Shown: piece by piece, positions 35,442-47,000 of the stretch
How positions within the stretch are numbered: position 1 is the first letter of the stretch
Layout of the letters: every line of letters starts with the position of its first letter
DNA from: Nicotiana tabacum
Lineage: Eukaryota; Streptophyta; Magnoliopsida; Solanales; Solanaceae
Assembly: GCF_000715075.1 (NCBI RefSeq)
Contig: NC_134096.1
Span: 63,683,854 to 63,747,853, forward strand
Length of the DNA: 64,000 nucleotides
Direction: 5' to 3'
The notes under the pieces: model-generated
Database searches by the model: none
What the model saw: only the letters and a program-made list of their open reading frames with translations
Told to the model about the DNA's origin: nothing
Translations under genes and position numbers: made by a program

Positions 35442-38310
35442 TGTCACGACCCAAAAATCCTAACTTGTCGTGATGGCTCCTATCTCAATACTAGTCAAGC
35501 CGACAACCTCAATAAACCAAAATTTATTTTAAGTTTGAAAATATAATATTTGAATTTCATAGAAAATCTCACAAATTACTGACATAAGATACATTCCCAA
35601 AATCTTATGTCACTGAGTACATGAGCATCTAAATGATAATAAAGTCTGACTGATAAAAACATTGTCTGAAAAATGTAGAACAGTACAACAACTGAAAAGA
35701 AGAGAGTCAAGGTCTGCAGACGCCAAGCAGCTACCTCAATAGTCTCCACAAATAAAGCTCCGAAAAAATAGCTACCGCTGTGTACGGAAGTACTGGGATA
35801 TGCACACATGGTGCAGTGTGTAGTATGAGTACAACCAACTCAGCAAGTAACAATACTAAATAAAGAGCTGAAGATAGTGACGAGCTTTATAGTTGAGTCC
35901 AATTACAGTAATTTCCAACATAAGATTTAGGGCACGCTTTCATGTTCAACATTTAACACTCAACAATAATTTCATATCAAATTCGACTGAAAAAGAAGAT
36001 AATATTTTTCAGAAATTTCCAACACAGTAATATATGAAAATTGTAGTGCAATAAGAATGAAATCATATGCATCCTCTCAGTACCACAGTCACTAAGCCAT
36101 TTCATTCACTCAGCACTCAGCACTCGCACTCAGTAGGTACCTACGCTCATTCGGGGTGTGTACAGACTCCGGAGGGGCTCCTACAGCCCAAGCGCTATAA
36201 TCCGCACAGACAACTCATGTGCTGCACGGACAACTCGCGTGCTATAGTATCAATATCTGGATCTGCACGGACAACTCACGTGTTGCACGGATAACTCACG
36301 TGCTATAGTATAATATCTGGATCCGTACGGACAACTCACATGCTATAGTATAATATATGGATCCTCACGGACAACTCACGTGCGATGATATAATATCTCA
36401 CAATTAGGCTCTCGGCCTCACTTAGTCATAAATCTCTCCAGTCTCTCGGGATCTCAATGATCATGCAAATCAGCCCAAACAAAAATAATATGATACATCA
36501 ATAATGAACAATAGAGACTGAGATAAAATAAACAAGTACATTATGACCGAGTACAAAACAACAATTTAGCAAATAATTCAATATGTGCACGACCTATGTG
36601 GGTCCCTACAGTGCCAACACATAATCTAAATATGATTTGTGGTTCAATTTCTCTACTGCATGGAGAATGTACAGATAATAACAGATTATTCAACTACACA
36701 GCTCCATGGAATTTGACCAAGTCACAATTCCTACGGTGCATGCCCACACGCCCGTCACCTAGCATGTGTGTCACCTCAAAACCAATTATATAACACATAA
36801 TCCGGGGTTTCATACCCTCATGGCCAAATTTAGAACTGTTACTTACCTCAAATCGTGTAATTCTGTATTTTGCAATTGCCTTGCGAATCGGTCTCCAAAC
36901 GCCTCGAATCTAGCCACAAATAATCCGATTCAGCCAATAAAAATTATAGAAATTAATTCCATAAGAAAATACAAATTTTCCATCAAAATCCGAAATTTCA
37001 TCCAAAAATCGCATGTGGGCCCATGTCTCAAAACCCGATAAAAGTTATAAAATCCGAAAGCCCATCCACCCACGAAACTAACCATACCAATTTTACCAAA
37101 ATCCGACATCAACTCGACCTCCAAATTATCAAATCTTATTTCCAAATCCCTAGACTCCCGATTTACACCTAAAAAATACGTAATCTAGTCAGATTATTCG
37201 ATGATAATTCAATATTATGGAGTAGAAATGATTACAAGTGACTTACCTCAAGATTCCCCGTGATTTATCGCTCAAAAATCGCCCAACCCGTGCTTGAAAT
37301 GCCCAAAAATGGCAAAAGCTCGGAACCCCTCTATTTTTGTACTGCTCGGGGGTTTTCGCTTCTGCGAAATTTGGACCACATTTGTGCCTTCGAAGATGTG
37401 GAAAATTCCATTGCACCTGCGCGCCTACCCACACCTGTGCCCGTCCTCCCGCTTCTGCGCCAGCGCTTCTGTGCAACATGAGCCGCATGTGTGGCATCGC
37501 TTCTATGAGGAGCTGCCCGCTTCTGTGAAGCTGCCTCACCAAGCGCCCTTGCGCTTCTGAGATGGAAGGCTCGCTTCTGCGAGCTCACACCTGCGATGTA
37601 ATTTCCGCAGGTGCGATTGCATCAGATGGCAGAAACTTTAGCTTTTCTTCTAAGTCCTAATCCGTTAACCATCTGAAACTCACCCGAGACCCTCGGGACC
37701 TTAACCAAATATACCAACATGTCCTAAAACATCATACGAACTTAGTCGAACCTTCAAATCACATCAAACAACACTAAAAACACGAATCACACATAGATTC
37801 AAGCCTAATGAACTTTTAAACTTCCAATTTCTACAAAACGACGTTGGAACCTATCAAATCACGCCCGATTGACCTCAAATTTTGCACACAAGTCATAAAC
37901 GACATAACGGAGTTATAAAAATTTTCAGAACTGGATTCCGACCCCGATATCAAAAAGTCAACCCCCCGGTCAAACATCCCATAAATTTAACTTTCGCCAT
38001 TTCAAGCCTAATTCCACTACGGACCTCCAAATAATTTTCCGGACACACTCCTAAGTCCAAAATCACCATACGGAGCTACTGGAATCATCAGAATTCAAAT
38101 CCGAGGTCGTTTATACATAAGTCAACATCCGGTCGACTTTTTTAACTTAAGCTTTAAGCCTTAGAACTAAGTGTTCTAATTCATTCCAAAACCTCACCGG
38201 ACCCGAACCAATTACCCTTGGCAAGTCACATAATAAATGTAAAGCATAAATTGAGCAGTAAATGGGAGAACGGGGTTGTAATACTCAAAATGAACGACCG
38301 GATCGTTACA
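35442..38310 (-). repeat. 5' LTR of the Tekay-type element (2869 bp)
   Basis: Same termini and same internal order as 20959-23748, with many point differences. The CACGTG cluster is at about 36200-36390 with three exact boxes. The CpG-rich 'gcttctgcg' part is at about 37360-37620. Confidence 0.93.
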
Positions 38311-38315
38311 GCACC

Positions 38316-38425
38316 GGCGTGGCATCATTCCCCACATTGTGGATGTCACTAATTGAGTTCTCGAAATGAGGTTGATCCCCTCGAATTTCAGGGTTGTGTG
38401 CATCGTTAACGATGTTATCTGTCAT
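38316..38425 (-). pseudogene. Tat gag N-terminal piece, cut off by the nested element
   Basis: The minus-strand ATG at 38425 opens 'MTDNIVNDAHNPEIRG' and runs to 38316, where the GCACC target duplication of the inserted Tekay element begins. The same frame continues at 20953. This shows that 38316-38425 and 20953 were once adjacent. Confidence 0.8.
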
Positions 38426-38509
38426 TTTTGCGATTTTTTTTTAAGGCTAAATAGTCAAAACACATTAGTAAAAAAGGCAATGGTCGATTTCATTGCACAG
38501 CTATCAAGG

Positions 38510-38526
38510 CCCCATGGTAGGCGCCA
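38510..38526 (-). other. Tat element tRNA primer-binding site
   Basis: Read on the minus strand, TGGCGCCTACCATGGGG starts three bases inside the 5' LTR boundary. TGGCGCC is the usual start of the primer site in Tat and Athila lineages. The tRNA identity is not determined. Confidence 0.75.
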
Positions 38527-38529
38527 AAC

Positions 38530-38757
38530 TATCTATCCGTAAAATGGTACAGTTGAATTTATACGTAGTTACTAGACAAGTGAATTAATTTGATCCTGAA
38601 ATAATATAATAATCGAAGAAATACACAATACTTAGCCTTAGAATGTAGATGAAATAACAAGCACAGCGGCTGCATTCGTTCCTCAGTCATCCCATCTTAG
38701 ATTCCACGTGTCTTCCTTTTAGTCAGCCATATGTCATATCATATTTTACCTTATACA
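38530..38757 (-). repeat. Tat element 5' LTR, shortened to 228 bp
   Basis: It aligns with 7433-7563 and 7922-8021. The terminal TG has decayed to TA. The length difference of exactly 361 bp equals the distance between two CAA copies in the full LTR, which points to one deletion. Promoter sequence was probably lost with it. Confidence 0.88.
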
Positions 38758-38762
38758 GCAAC

Positions 38763-39609
38763 CACTTTAGGTCCCATATTTGTGGGGGGCATTTTTTGTT
38801 ACACCTAATGGGCTATGTATAAGTTTAAAAAAGTTTTTGTGAAGTAAAAAAGTTTGATTTCTTTCTTTAACAAGTATAGAGAAGAAGGATTTACAACTGC
38901 TATGATTTCTGCCACGAAAATTGCACTTAAAATGAATATCGAACCCGAATTTCGTAAAAAGTGTATGATATATAGGAAGTAACAATTTGATGAGAATGTT
39001 GATAATAAAATCTCAAAATATTTCGAAGAGTCCTTTGGAGTTGATTACTTTATGCATAGTAAACAAGGCTATTTTTTTCACTTCAAAATAGATTTGAATA
39101 ATTCGAAGTATATGAAAATATTTTTGGTTTTCAATTTAGCGGTAAAAATTGAGATCACTAAAGCATAATAATCAATTGGATATTGATGGTTTAGATTTAT
39201 TTTCGGAATTAAAAATATTAAGAAAAATAGTACAATTAGAAGATAACTTTTAATTGATACACTCAGTCAACTAAAAAGATTTGATTCTTTTTTCAATGGC
39301 TATATTACTTATGGAATAATTGTAATAACTCTTGTTACCGTCGCTTCAGCAAAAAGAAATTTTCAAAATTAAATTAATAAAATCTTACCTAAGATCAACA
39401 ATGTCTCAAGAAGGTTAAATGGATTAGTTATATCGTCAATTAAGAAAGACTTATTAGGAGTTATTGATTATAAAAAAATTATTAATAACTTTGTATCTAA
39501 GAAACGCTAGAAAAATAGATTTCAAATAAATAAATAATTTTTTTTAAAAAAAAGTTAAGGCCCCTCATAAAGTTTGGCTTTAGGCCACAGAACTCGTCGG
39601 GCCTCCCCG
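38763..39609 (+). pseudogene. hAT transposase C-terminal fragment, degenerate
   Basis: Plus-strand translation in shifting frames recovers text typical of plant hAT (zinc finger MYM/TTF-type) transposases. It includes a block near 38875-38970 with 'GFTTAMISATKIALKMNIEP', then 'FDENV..K.SKYFEESFGVDYF' near 39000-39060. A terminal dimerisation-like block lies near 39380-39510 with 'YLRSTMSQERLNGLVISSI' and 'KDLLGVIDYKKIINNF'. Several stops and frameshifts break it and the N-terminal half is absent. This is a dead fragment of the DNA transposon described at 7392-39617. The family is recognised from memory of the dimerisation domain, not from a search. Confidence 0.8.
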
Positions 39610-39617
39610 GATACATT

Positions 39618-41034
39618 GACGAATATTCTTATTACTTATTTTCTTAAGACTTAAATATGTTATGATCTTTTTTGTGCATACAAAAACGTGTCTTTGATAA
39701 AGGTAATTGAGAAATTTAAAGTAAAAAAATAATTAAAATATATCATTATTTTTTGAATATATTAAAACAAACAATATATAATATAAAATGGAATAGAAGG
39801 AGTATCGACAACAACTTTAGTACGTAAGAATCATGTATAATTGAAGTTAAAAAGTCAAAAATAATAATGTATACGATATTTTCCCTTGCTAAATCACGCG
39901 TAGACTTTTGAAAATTTGGGGAGTAGGGTATCAATCACTTGGCCGTTCAACTCCACGAGATCAATTACTTCCTAATTCTCATTTCCCAGTATGATAAACA
40001 CTAAACAGTGTGCTAATAACATTTTGAATCTTCTAATATTATGAATAAATCATATCACTCGTAAGTATTGCAATTTGGACGCGGAGCTAGTCACTTTGTT
40101 CCATTTACACCCTCATCTCTTCGTTCCAAAAGTGTGTACCAATTCTAATCTTCTGAGTAATTCGGTCAAATTGTCTAAATTTTATTTAGTTGCTTTTGCA
40201 AATATAAGCATGAATTACCTTAAATCAACTCTCAAAAGAATGTTGTTAGCCTTTGGCATGTATTTTTCCTGGTGTTGAAGATATGACCGGGGTGGTGCAT
40301 TTGGAGTTTAGAGCCAATGATTGAAAAATGAAGCTGCCCTTGTATTTGTCAACTTCGATGAGCTTCAATGGTAGTGCCATACTTTACAGTGATATCTTGA
40401 TATAACTATTTGCGATAATTGTGGTGACTTGCCTGATGGCTTACAGAGGTTTCTTTAGTCTGTCCTGGAAGATGTTGCCTGAATTTTGGTTTTATGATGC
40501 CGAATGTCTGCATATGTTAACTGTAAAAGGAAAGAAGTTTGCACACTGAAAATATTTTTTTCATGATTTCAAGTTATTTAAAAATAATTGTTCATAATAA
40601 ATGAAACCAATTACCTAAAAATAAACCAAGCAATTGATTACACAAGACAAATTATACTTATAGTGTAAAATTTCTTTCTACTGTCACTATAAGTTGAATC
40701 CTAAAGGAAAATGTCATCTTCTATAGACATTTAACAGTTGCCAATTTTTATTATACTGATACATCAAATCCCAAAGGGAAATATTTCATCTTGTCAAGGC
40801 ATAAGAATTGCTGCATTATATTTTATGCCCGAAATCAATTATGAAGCGAAACTGAACCAATTGATCGGCACTTACTGAACATCTTTTGAACATATCAGAA
40901 GTATTGTTTGTCTGATAGTTATTACTAATATACACAGCAATACTGCACACAAAAATACAGAACAGAGAACTATTCTAGCAGCATGGAGAGATTGAAACAT
41001 AGGGATTTCTACTATCAGTATTTCTTGAACCAAC
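39618..41034. other. Downstream region of SMC4; no gene recognised
   Basis: The SMC4 3' untranslated region should lie at the right end because the stop codon is 41035-41037. Short minus-strand poly(A)-like signals exist but no unique site is clear. A 67-codon plus-strand ORF at 40075-40278 has no recognisable domain. Confidence 0.4.
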
Positions 41035-44000
41035 TCAAGCAGCTTTCTGAGAAACTACAAAGCTTCCTGGGTTAATGGTGATACTCTTTGTGCAGTTATC
41101 TGTTTTGTAGATGCCAATAAGCCGATCAGCCAGCTCAAACATGTTGTTCCTAAGGCTGCATGGTATCAAAAATAAAATGAGAAACAGCTCGTTTCTTATT
41201 GATGTGAATCGCATAACCTCAAATGCAGTACCTTATGATTATAAACTGTGCATCCTTTGTTCTGTCCTTCACATAATGTCCCACGATAGAGACATTCTTA
41301 AAATCTGATATGCGGCCATCAATAAATGAAACCAATTTCAGAATTAGGAGACCAGCAGCAATGCAAGAAGAAATTCCATCAACTCAAAACATTAAGATGA
41401 TGGGTGGAGTAACCCACAACATTAAAGGCCCTCCGGAAACTCTTATACAACTAATGAGGGACAAGTGTATTTTCTAACTCCCTCACACGCCTGTAAACTG
41501 GTTATCAGTAACCAGTTTACACATGGATTGAAGATCTTTTTAAAACTAGAGAGAGGATGCTCAACAGAAGTGGGCCTGAACTAGAGGGAGAAATATTAGG
41601 CTCAACAAGCTAATAAATGGGCTTGGAGCAATATCAGTGGCTAGATTGGCTGATTTGAAAGAACGAAGCCCAGACAAATATAATATAAGGAGAGAAAGCA
41701 ATTGTGCTAACGTGATCACCAAAGTTTGGCTCTGATACCATGTAAAAGATTTGAGCGCCCAATCTAAAACCTTAAGGTAATGGGTAAAGTAGCCTGGGAC
41801 ATTATAAATCCCTTCGAAAATCATTACACAATCAATGAGTGACAAGTGTATCATTTAACCATTCTAAATTGGCCAATGTAAAATGAAGAAAACATACCTA
41901 AAGCAGCATCAATCTCATCCATTACATAAAGTGGAGTAGGTTTATAGTGGTGGAGTGCAAAAACAAGAGCCAGTGAGCTGAGGGTCTGAAATTAGAAATT
42001 GACGTTATATGAATAAGAGTTGCTTGCTATACAGTTGCAATAACCTGTCAAACCAAAGCCAAACACATAAGTTTGAGACTTACCTTTTCACCACCTGATA
42101 AGTTAGCAATATTCTTCCAGCTCTTCTTTGGTGGTCTGACACTGAAAACGACACCTTCAGAGAACGGATCAAGAGAGTCCACTAACTCCAGTTCGGCATC
42201 ACCTCCAAGGGTGATCATCTAGGGACGGCCACAATGTTTGTAATATTAGTGTAAGCAAACACATAAAATTCTGCCTGCTTTAAAGCATGTGAGTAATTTG
42301 AATATTTATGTCAATCAATTGTGTTATATGAATTTGAACCCCCACCCATTATATGCTTGGGATAAATTTTTGAAATGTCAAATCACAAGCACGATCACTA
42401 TAGAAATATTAATGATAAAGTAAGTAATGCAAACAAAAGTCTGTTAAGAATTCGTAATTTTTCTAGTCACTTAAGAGATTTTTTTATCTAACTATTTCTT
42501 GTACTATTATCTGAATTTTCACTGTGAATATCCATAACTTGAATGTCTAGTTTCTATTTCTTTCTCCTTTTTACTTTCTACTAAATATGATTGTCTACCA
42601 TTCCAAAGAAATTTCTCTTATCATTACATTGACACAATATTCTTTGCTCATAAACTATAAAACTAAACTACCGATAAGATATTTGTGTAGTTCAAGGAAT
42701 AATCGCTTAATAAAATTGTATTTCCTTATCCCCATCAACCCAATTGCTAGAGATTTCTCTAAACATATGAAATTCTATGAAACATCATTCATTTTGTTCC
42801 ATAATTCATCACCAGATGTACTTATTATTTAATGAGCTTTATATTATACAACTATTAACAATATCAATCAGCAGAAATGCAAGCCAAGCTCTATGATGAT
42901 GAAAAGTTCAAGTACTGTGGGGGGAAGAAAAGATTGAAACTAATAAGATCCACCGTGTTTCTTTTATAATAGAGAAATCCACTGTTTTTAACTTTGAAAC
43001 TTGGTGGATGGGTCTGCCTCTCTACCTTTATCACTTAAATACTAGGTTCAATAGCTAGGTTTTGAACTCGTGATTTGTTGTCTGACACGCATCCCCAATT
43101 TTACTACCCTTTGCCGTTGAGCCAAAGCCCTGAGAGCAAGGATTTATATCTACTATTATAAGACCAGCAGATGTGCTGCAATCACAAGGTTAACCAACAA
43201 GATATCCTGGCTGCGCTGTAATATGTACTTCATCAGTCTAGAACAAACAACACTTCTCAACGTGTAGATGACATTCAACTCAAGTGACAGAAGTAGAAAG
43301 TTTTCTAAGAAGAAGACAAGTTCAGTTAGGACCTGATACATTTCTTTGAGCTTCAACGATATGGTATTAAAACCCGCCATAAACTCATCCAACCTGAATA
43401 TTAATCACAAATGTTGTAAGCTAATGAAGCAAAGAAGCAGAGGCATCCAAAAGTTGAAACAGACATTCTAACGTTAAACAATACTTGCCTTCTCTTTCTC
43501 CACTCGTCATATTGCTTCTTTATATCATCGCGCTCTTGGGTAACAGAATTTAGTTCTTGAACTCTCTCATTGTACACAGATGCTTTGCTCCGATACCTGG
43601 TGACAGTGGACATCATTAGCATAGGTATATCAAGAGAATCAGTTATGCTACAAGTTTTCACTGCATATAAATGTCGACTGATGCATACTCAGAGATTGAG
43701 TCGAGATTTGGGTTCATCTCTTTCAGTTGTGCTTCTAGAATCACAACCATCTCTAGAGCTCTCTTAAGATCACAAGTCTCAACAAGAGTTCCATCCCTCA
43801 GAGTTGTTTGAAGCTTTTCTGGATCCACCAAGTCCTTTTGAATCCTATACCAAGAGGAACAATTACATGTATTGACAATGATACAAACAAAGGATGAGTG
43901 TAACTGTATTAGATAGATATAAAAGCTAGAGCATCCCAGAAAATGGTAAGATGTCAGCATGCTGAAAGAAATCCAGCTTACTGCTCAATATGCTTTGAGA

Positions 44001-47000
44001 TAGCAACAAGCAAATCATCGAGCTTTTTCTTATATCCTTTCCCTTTGAGCTCCAAGTCTTTATAGACCTTCTTCATATCTTGTAACTTGTACTCAGCATC
44101 CACCTGCAGTTCTAGTTGCAGTGGGTTAGAAACCCATTGAATAGAGAAGCGAGAAAACTTTATAAAGACTGGCACAAAACCTCTGTCGAACGCAATTGAT
44201 CCACAGTCTTCTTCAGAGTTTCATACTCATTTTTAGCATCATTCAGAGCACTGGAGTGCAGATCAATAAGCTAGAAAATCAAGAAAAGACATTAAAGGGA
44301 AAAAATGAGAGAGTTATAGAGAATTTTAACTTAACCTGTATAATCAGGAATTGCCGGGAGTAAATGCAGATATTTTCTTACCTCCTGTATCTTATTATAG
44401 TCCTCTTTAACAACAAAAGCTTTCTGTTCAATCTCTTTGAAAGTGCAAAGCAACTTCTCTTTCTCGGCAACCAGTCTTTCCTTCTCTTTTGTTGATTCCT
44501 CAATCCCTTTTGTGAGTTTTTTAATCATTTTCTGTCCTGTTTCTATCTTAACTTTGTGACGATTGATCTCTGTGCCTTTTTTATCAATGTCCTGGATAAG
44601 AAATAAAAGTAAAAGTAGCATGAATTGTGTCCAGTATGCAATTCAACATGCACAAGGTCAATGTTCACTTACAGATTGAATTTTGGTAACCTTTGCCTTT
44701 TGACTTTTCAAGCGCTCACCACCTGCATTCTCTATTTTATTCTGAAGTTCTGAAGCCTGAAGCAATTAAAACTTGATTAAAGCAGCTTTTGCCACTTGCC
44801 ATGCTTTAAGAAATTACAGAAGTGTCTTGCAGAAGTGCCGAAATTAAGCATAATTTTACCTTCTTTTTTAACTGTTGTGAACTTTGTGTAAGCCTGTCCA
44901 TTTCCTTTTCTTCAGCAGACATTATTTTTTTGAGTTCTTTCAATCTTCTAACTTCCTCCTTGCTGGGTTCCGATGCAATCCTTAAGGTATCCAGTTGCTT
45001 TATCAAATCATTATTTTGGGACTTTAGGCTGTCAATCTATCTCAGGAAAAAACTTCAGTTAACTTATGATGCAGGAGCAAAATAGAAGGAATAGAAGAAA
45101 ATAATAACAAGAACAACAAAACTCCAGGGGCAGCTCAGACCTCCTTGACGCTTTTTGCTAATTCCATCTCAAGTTGAGTAACAGCCTTCTCTGAGGCCTG
45201 ATAACACTTCACCGCATCAGTAATTCTTCTCCGTATATTTTCCAAACTTTCAACCAATGTCGAAAGATCATTTTCCGCCTTGGACACAGCTTCTGGAGAA
45301 ACACTAGCAGCTAAGATAGATGTGCCCATCTTCCCACCTCGTGGCTTACCCCCACCACCACTCATCGTCCCAGATTTTTCAAAAAGGGCTCCATCAAGAG
45401 TTACAACACGCCGAAATTCTTTGTCCCCACCATAGGCAATATGTGTAGCCTGCAAAGTAACAGAAGGCACAGAGCTTAGTGCAACAGCTTCTGATGAATT
45501 ATGGAACTCCATGGACAATATACCAACGTGGCATAGATATCTCAGTAACAGACTTAAAATTTCATGTCATACTTTCTGGGTAAATCTGTTTGCTGATTGC
45601 CATTTTGGAATTAAGGGAAGAATTTATTAGGAGTAACTTTTATTGCTCAGTTGTTTACAGACCATAGAGAGGTTGTAGACAGGCCATTGAGTCTAAGGGT
45701 TTCAAGTTGAACAGGACTAAGACGGAATAACTAGAGTGCAAGTTCAGCGCGGAGCCGAGAGAGGCAGGCATGGGAGTGACCGAGTGAGGCTTGAATCACA
45801 GGTCATTCCCAAGAGAAACAGTTTCAAGTATCTTGGGTCGGTTATCCAGGGGGATGGGGAGATCGACGAGGATGTCACACACCGTATAGGAGATTAGCAT
45901 TTGGAGTCATGTGTGACAGGAAAGTGCCATCGATACTCAAAGGTAAGTTTTATAGAGCAGTGGTTAGACCGGCCATGTTATATGGGGTTGAGTGTTGACT
46001 AGTTAAGAACTCACATACCCAGAAGATGAAAGTAGCAGAAATAAGTATGTTGAGATGGATGTGCCGGCACACTAGGTTGGATAAGATTCGGAATGAAGAT
46101 ATTCGAGAGAAGGTGGGCGTGGCTCCTATGGATGCCAAGATGCGGGAAGCGAGGCTTAGATGGTTCAGGTATGTACGGAGGAGAAGCCCAGATGCCCTGG
46201 TGAGGAGGTGAGCGGTTAGTTTTGGCGGGTACGAGAAGAGGTAGAGGGCGGCCTAAGAAGTATTGGGGAGAGGTGATTAGACGGGACATGGCGTGGCTTC
46301 AGATTTCCGAGAACATGGCCCTTGATAGGAAGGTGTGGAGGTCGCGCATTAGGGTTGTAGGTTAGGAGGTGGTTGAGCATTTATTTTTAATTTCTACTTC
46401 GTACCGGTGTGAGGCTAGTCTGATAGGGTTGTGTCTCCGGCTACTAGTGGTTAATGTTGTGTTCACACTATTCTCCGTTTTCATTGCGTCGGGCTTTATT
46501 TACTGGTTATTGTTATTGCTTTTTATCTATTTTCTGGTTCTTATGATGTTGTCATTATTTCTTGATTTTCTGTTGATGGTACTGATATAGTGTTTCTTTT
46601 CGACGTCTTAAGCCGAGGGTCTTTCGTAAACAGCCTCTCTACCCCCTCGAGTAGGGGTAAGGTCTGCATACACACTACCCCAGACCCCACTTATGGGATT
46701 TTACTGGGTTGTTGGTGTTGTTGTTTACGGACCATAGAGAATTCTTCACTAGAGATATCCTTGCAAAACAATATCCCGTTTATGAAAAACAAATGAAGAT
46801 TCTAAGGTACGGTTATTTAACCCTCACCTGATCAATATCTTTGGCAACAACTGTGTTTCCTAGTGCTGCAAAAAATGCAAGTTTCATTCTCTCGTCTTGG
46901 ACCTTAATTAAATCAAAAAGGCGTGGAACCCCTTCTGGCGTGCTTATTTTCTGTTTGATTCTAGGCAAATGAGCAGTTTGCTTTTCCTGCATAACACAAA

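Larger units (their letters stand above)
20959..38310 (-). mobile_element. Tekay/Del-type chromovirus inserted in Tat gag
   Basis: LTRs lie at 20959-23748 (3') and 35442-38310 (5'). The target duplication GCACC is perfect (20954-20958 and 38311-38315). The primer site is 35427-35438 and the polypurine tract 23749-23762. Gag-pol reads on the minus strand from 35240, and a second retrotransposon (24803-31320) splits it within integrase. The integrase C-terminus and chromodomain-like tail place it among chromoviruses of the Tekay/Del clade. Without the inner insertion it is about 10.8 kb. Confidence 0.93.
7433..38757 (-). mobile_element. Tat-lineage Ty3/gypsy retrotransposon, outer element, interrupted twice
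   Basis: LTRs lie at 7433-8021 (3') and 38530-38757 (5', internally deleted). The flanks are GCAAT (7428-7432) and GCAAC (38758-38762), a 5-bp target duplication with one C-to-T change. On the minus strand the order is 5' LTR, primer site, gag, protease, RT, RNase H, a second (archaeal-type) RNase H, integrase, a long 3' region with an antisense gene, polypurine tract, 3' LTR. Dual RNase H and an antisense accessory ORF are known features of Tat/Ogre/Retand elements. Two later insertions (15674-18747 and 20959-38310) separate its genes. No reading frame is intact. Confidence 0.9.
7392..39617 (+). mobile_element. hAT-family DNA transposon remnant hosting the whole nested cluster
   Basis: The 8-bp sequence GATACATT occurs at 7392-7399 and again at 39610-39617; 8 bp is the diagnostic hAT target duplication length. 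Just inside it the left end reads CGGGGCGCCC and the right end, read inverted, CGGGGAGGCCC, forming imperfect terminal inverted repeats. hAT sequence occupies 7400-7432 and 38763-39609 (about 880 bp in all). The remaining DNA is the Tat retrotransposon plus its own nested insertions. The right part encodes a decayed hAT transposase C-terminus. Without the insertions this is a short, internally deleted, non-autonomous element. Confidence 0.75.

Noticed and set aside
42587..42832. 81-codon plus-strand ORF in SMC4 intron 24
   Set aside because: It is AT-rich intron sequence with no recognisable protein.
43059..43124. A tRNA gene in SMC4 intron 24
   Set aside because: The A and B boxes are present but there is no cloverleaf or acceptor stem; a SINE head explains it better.
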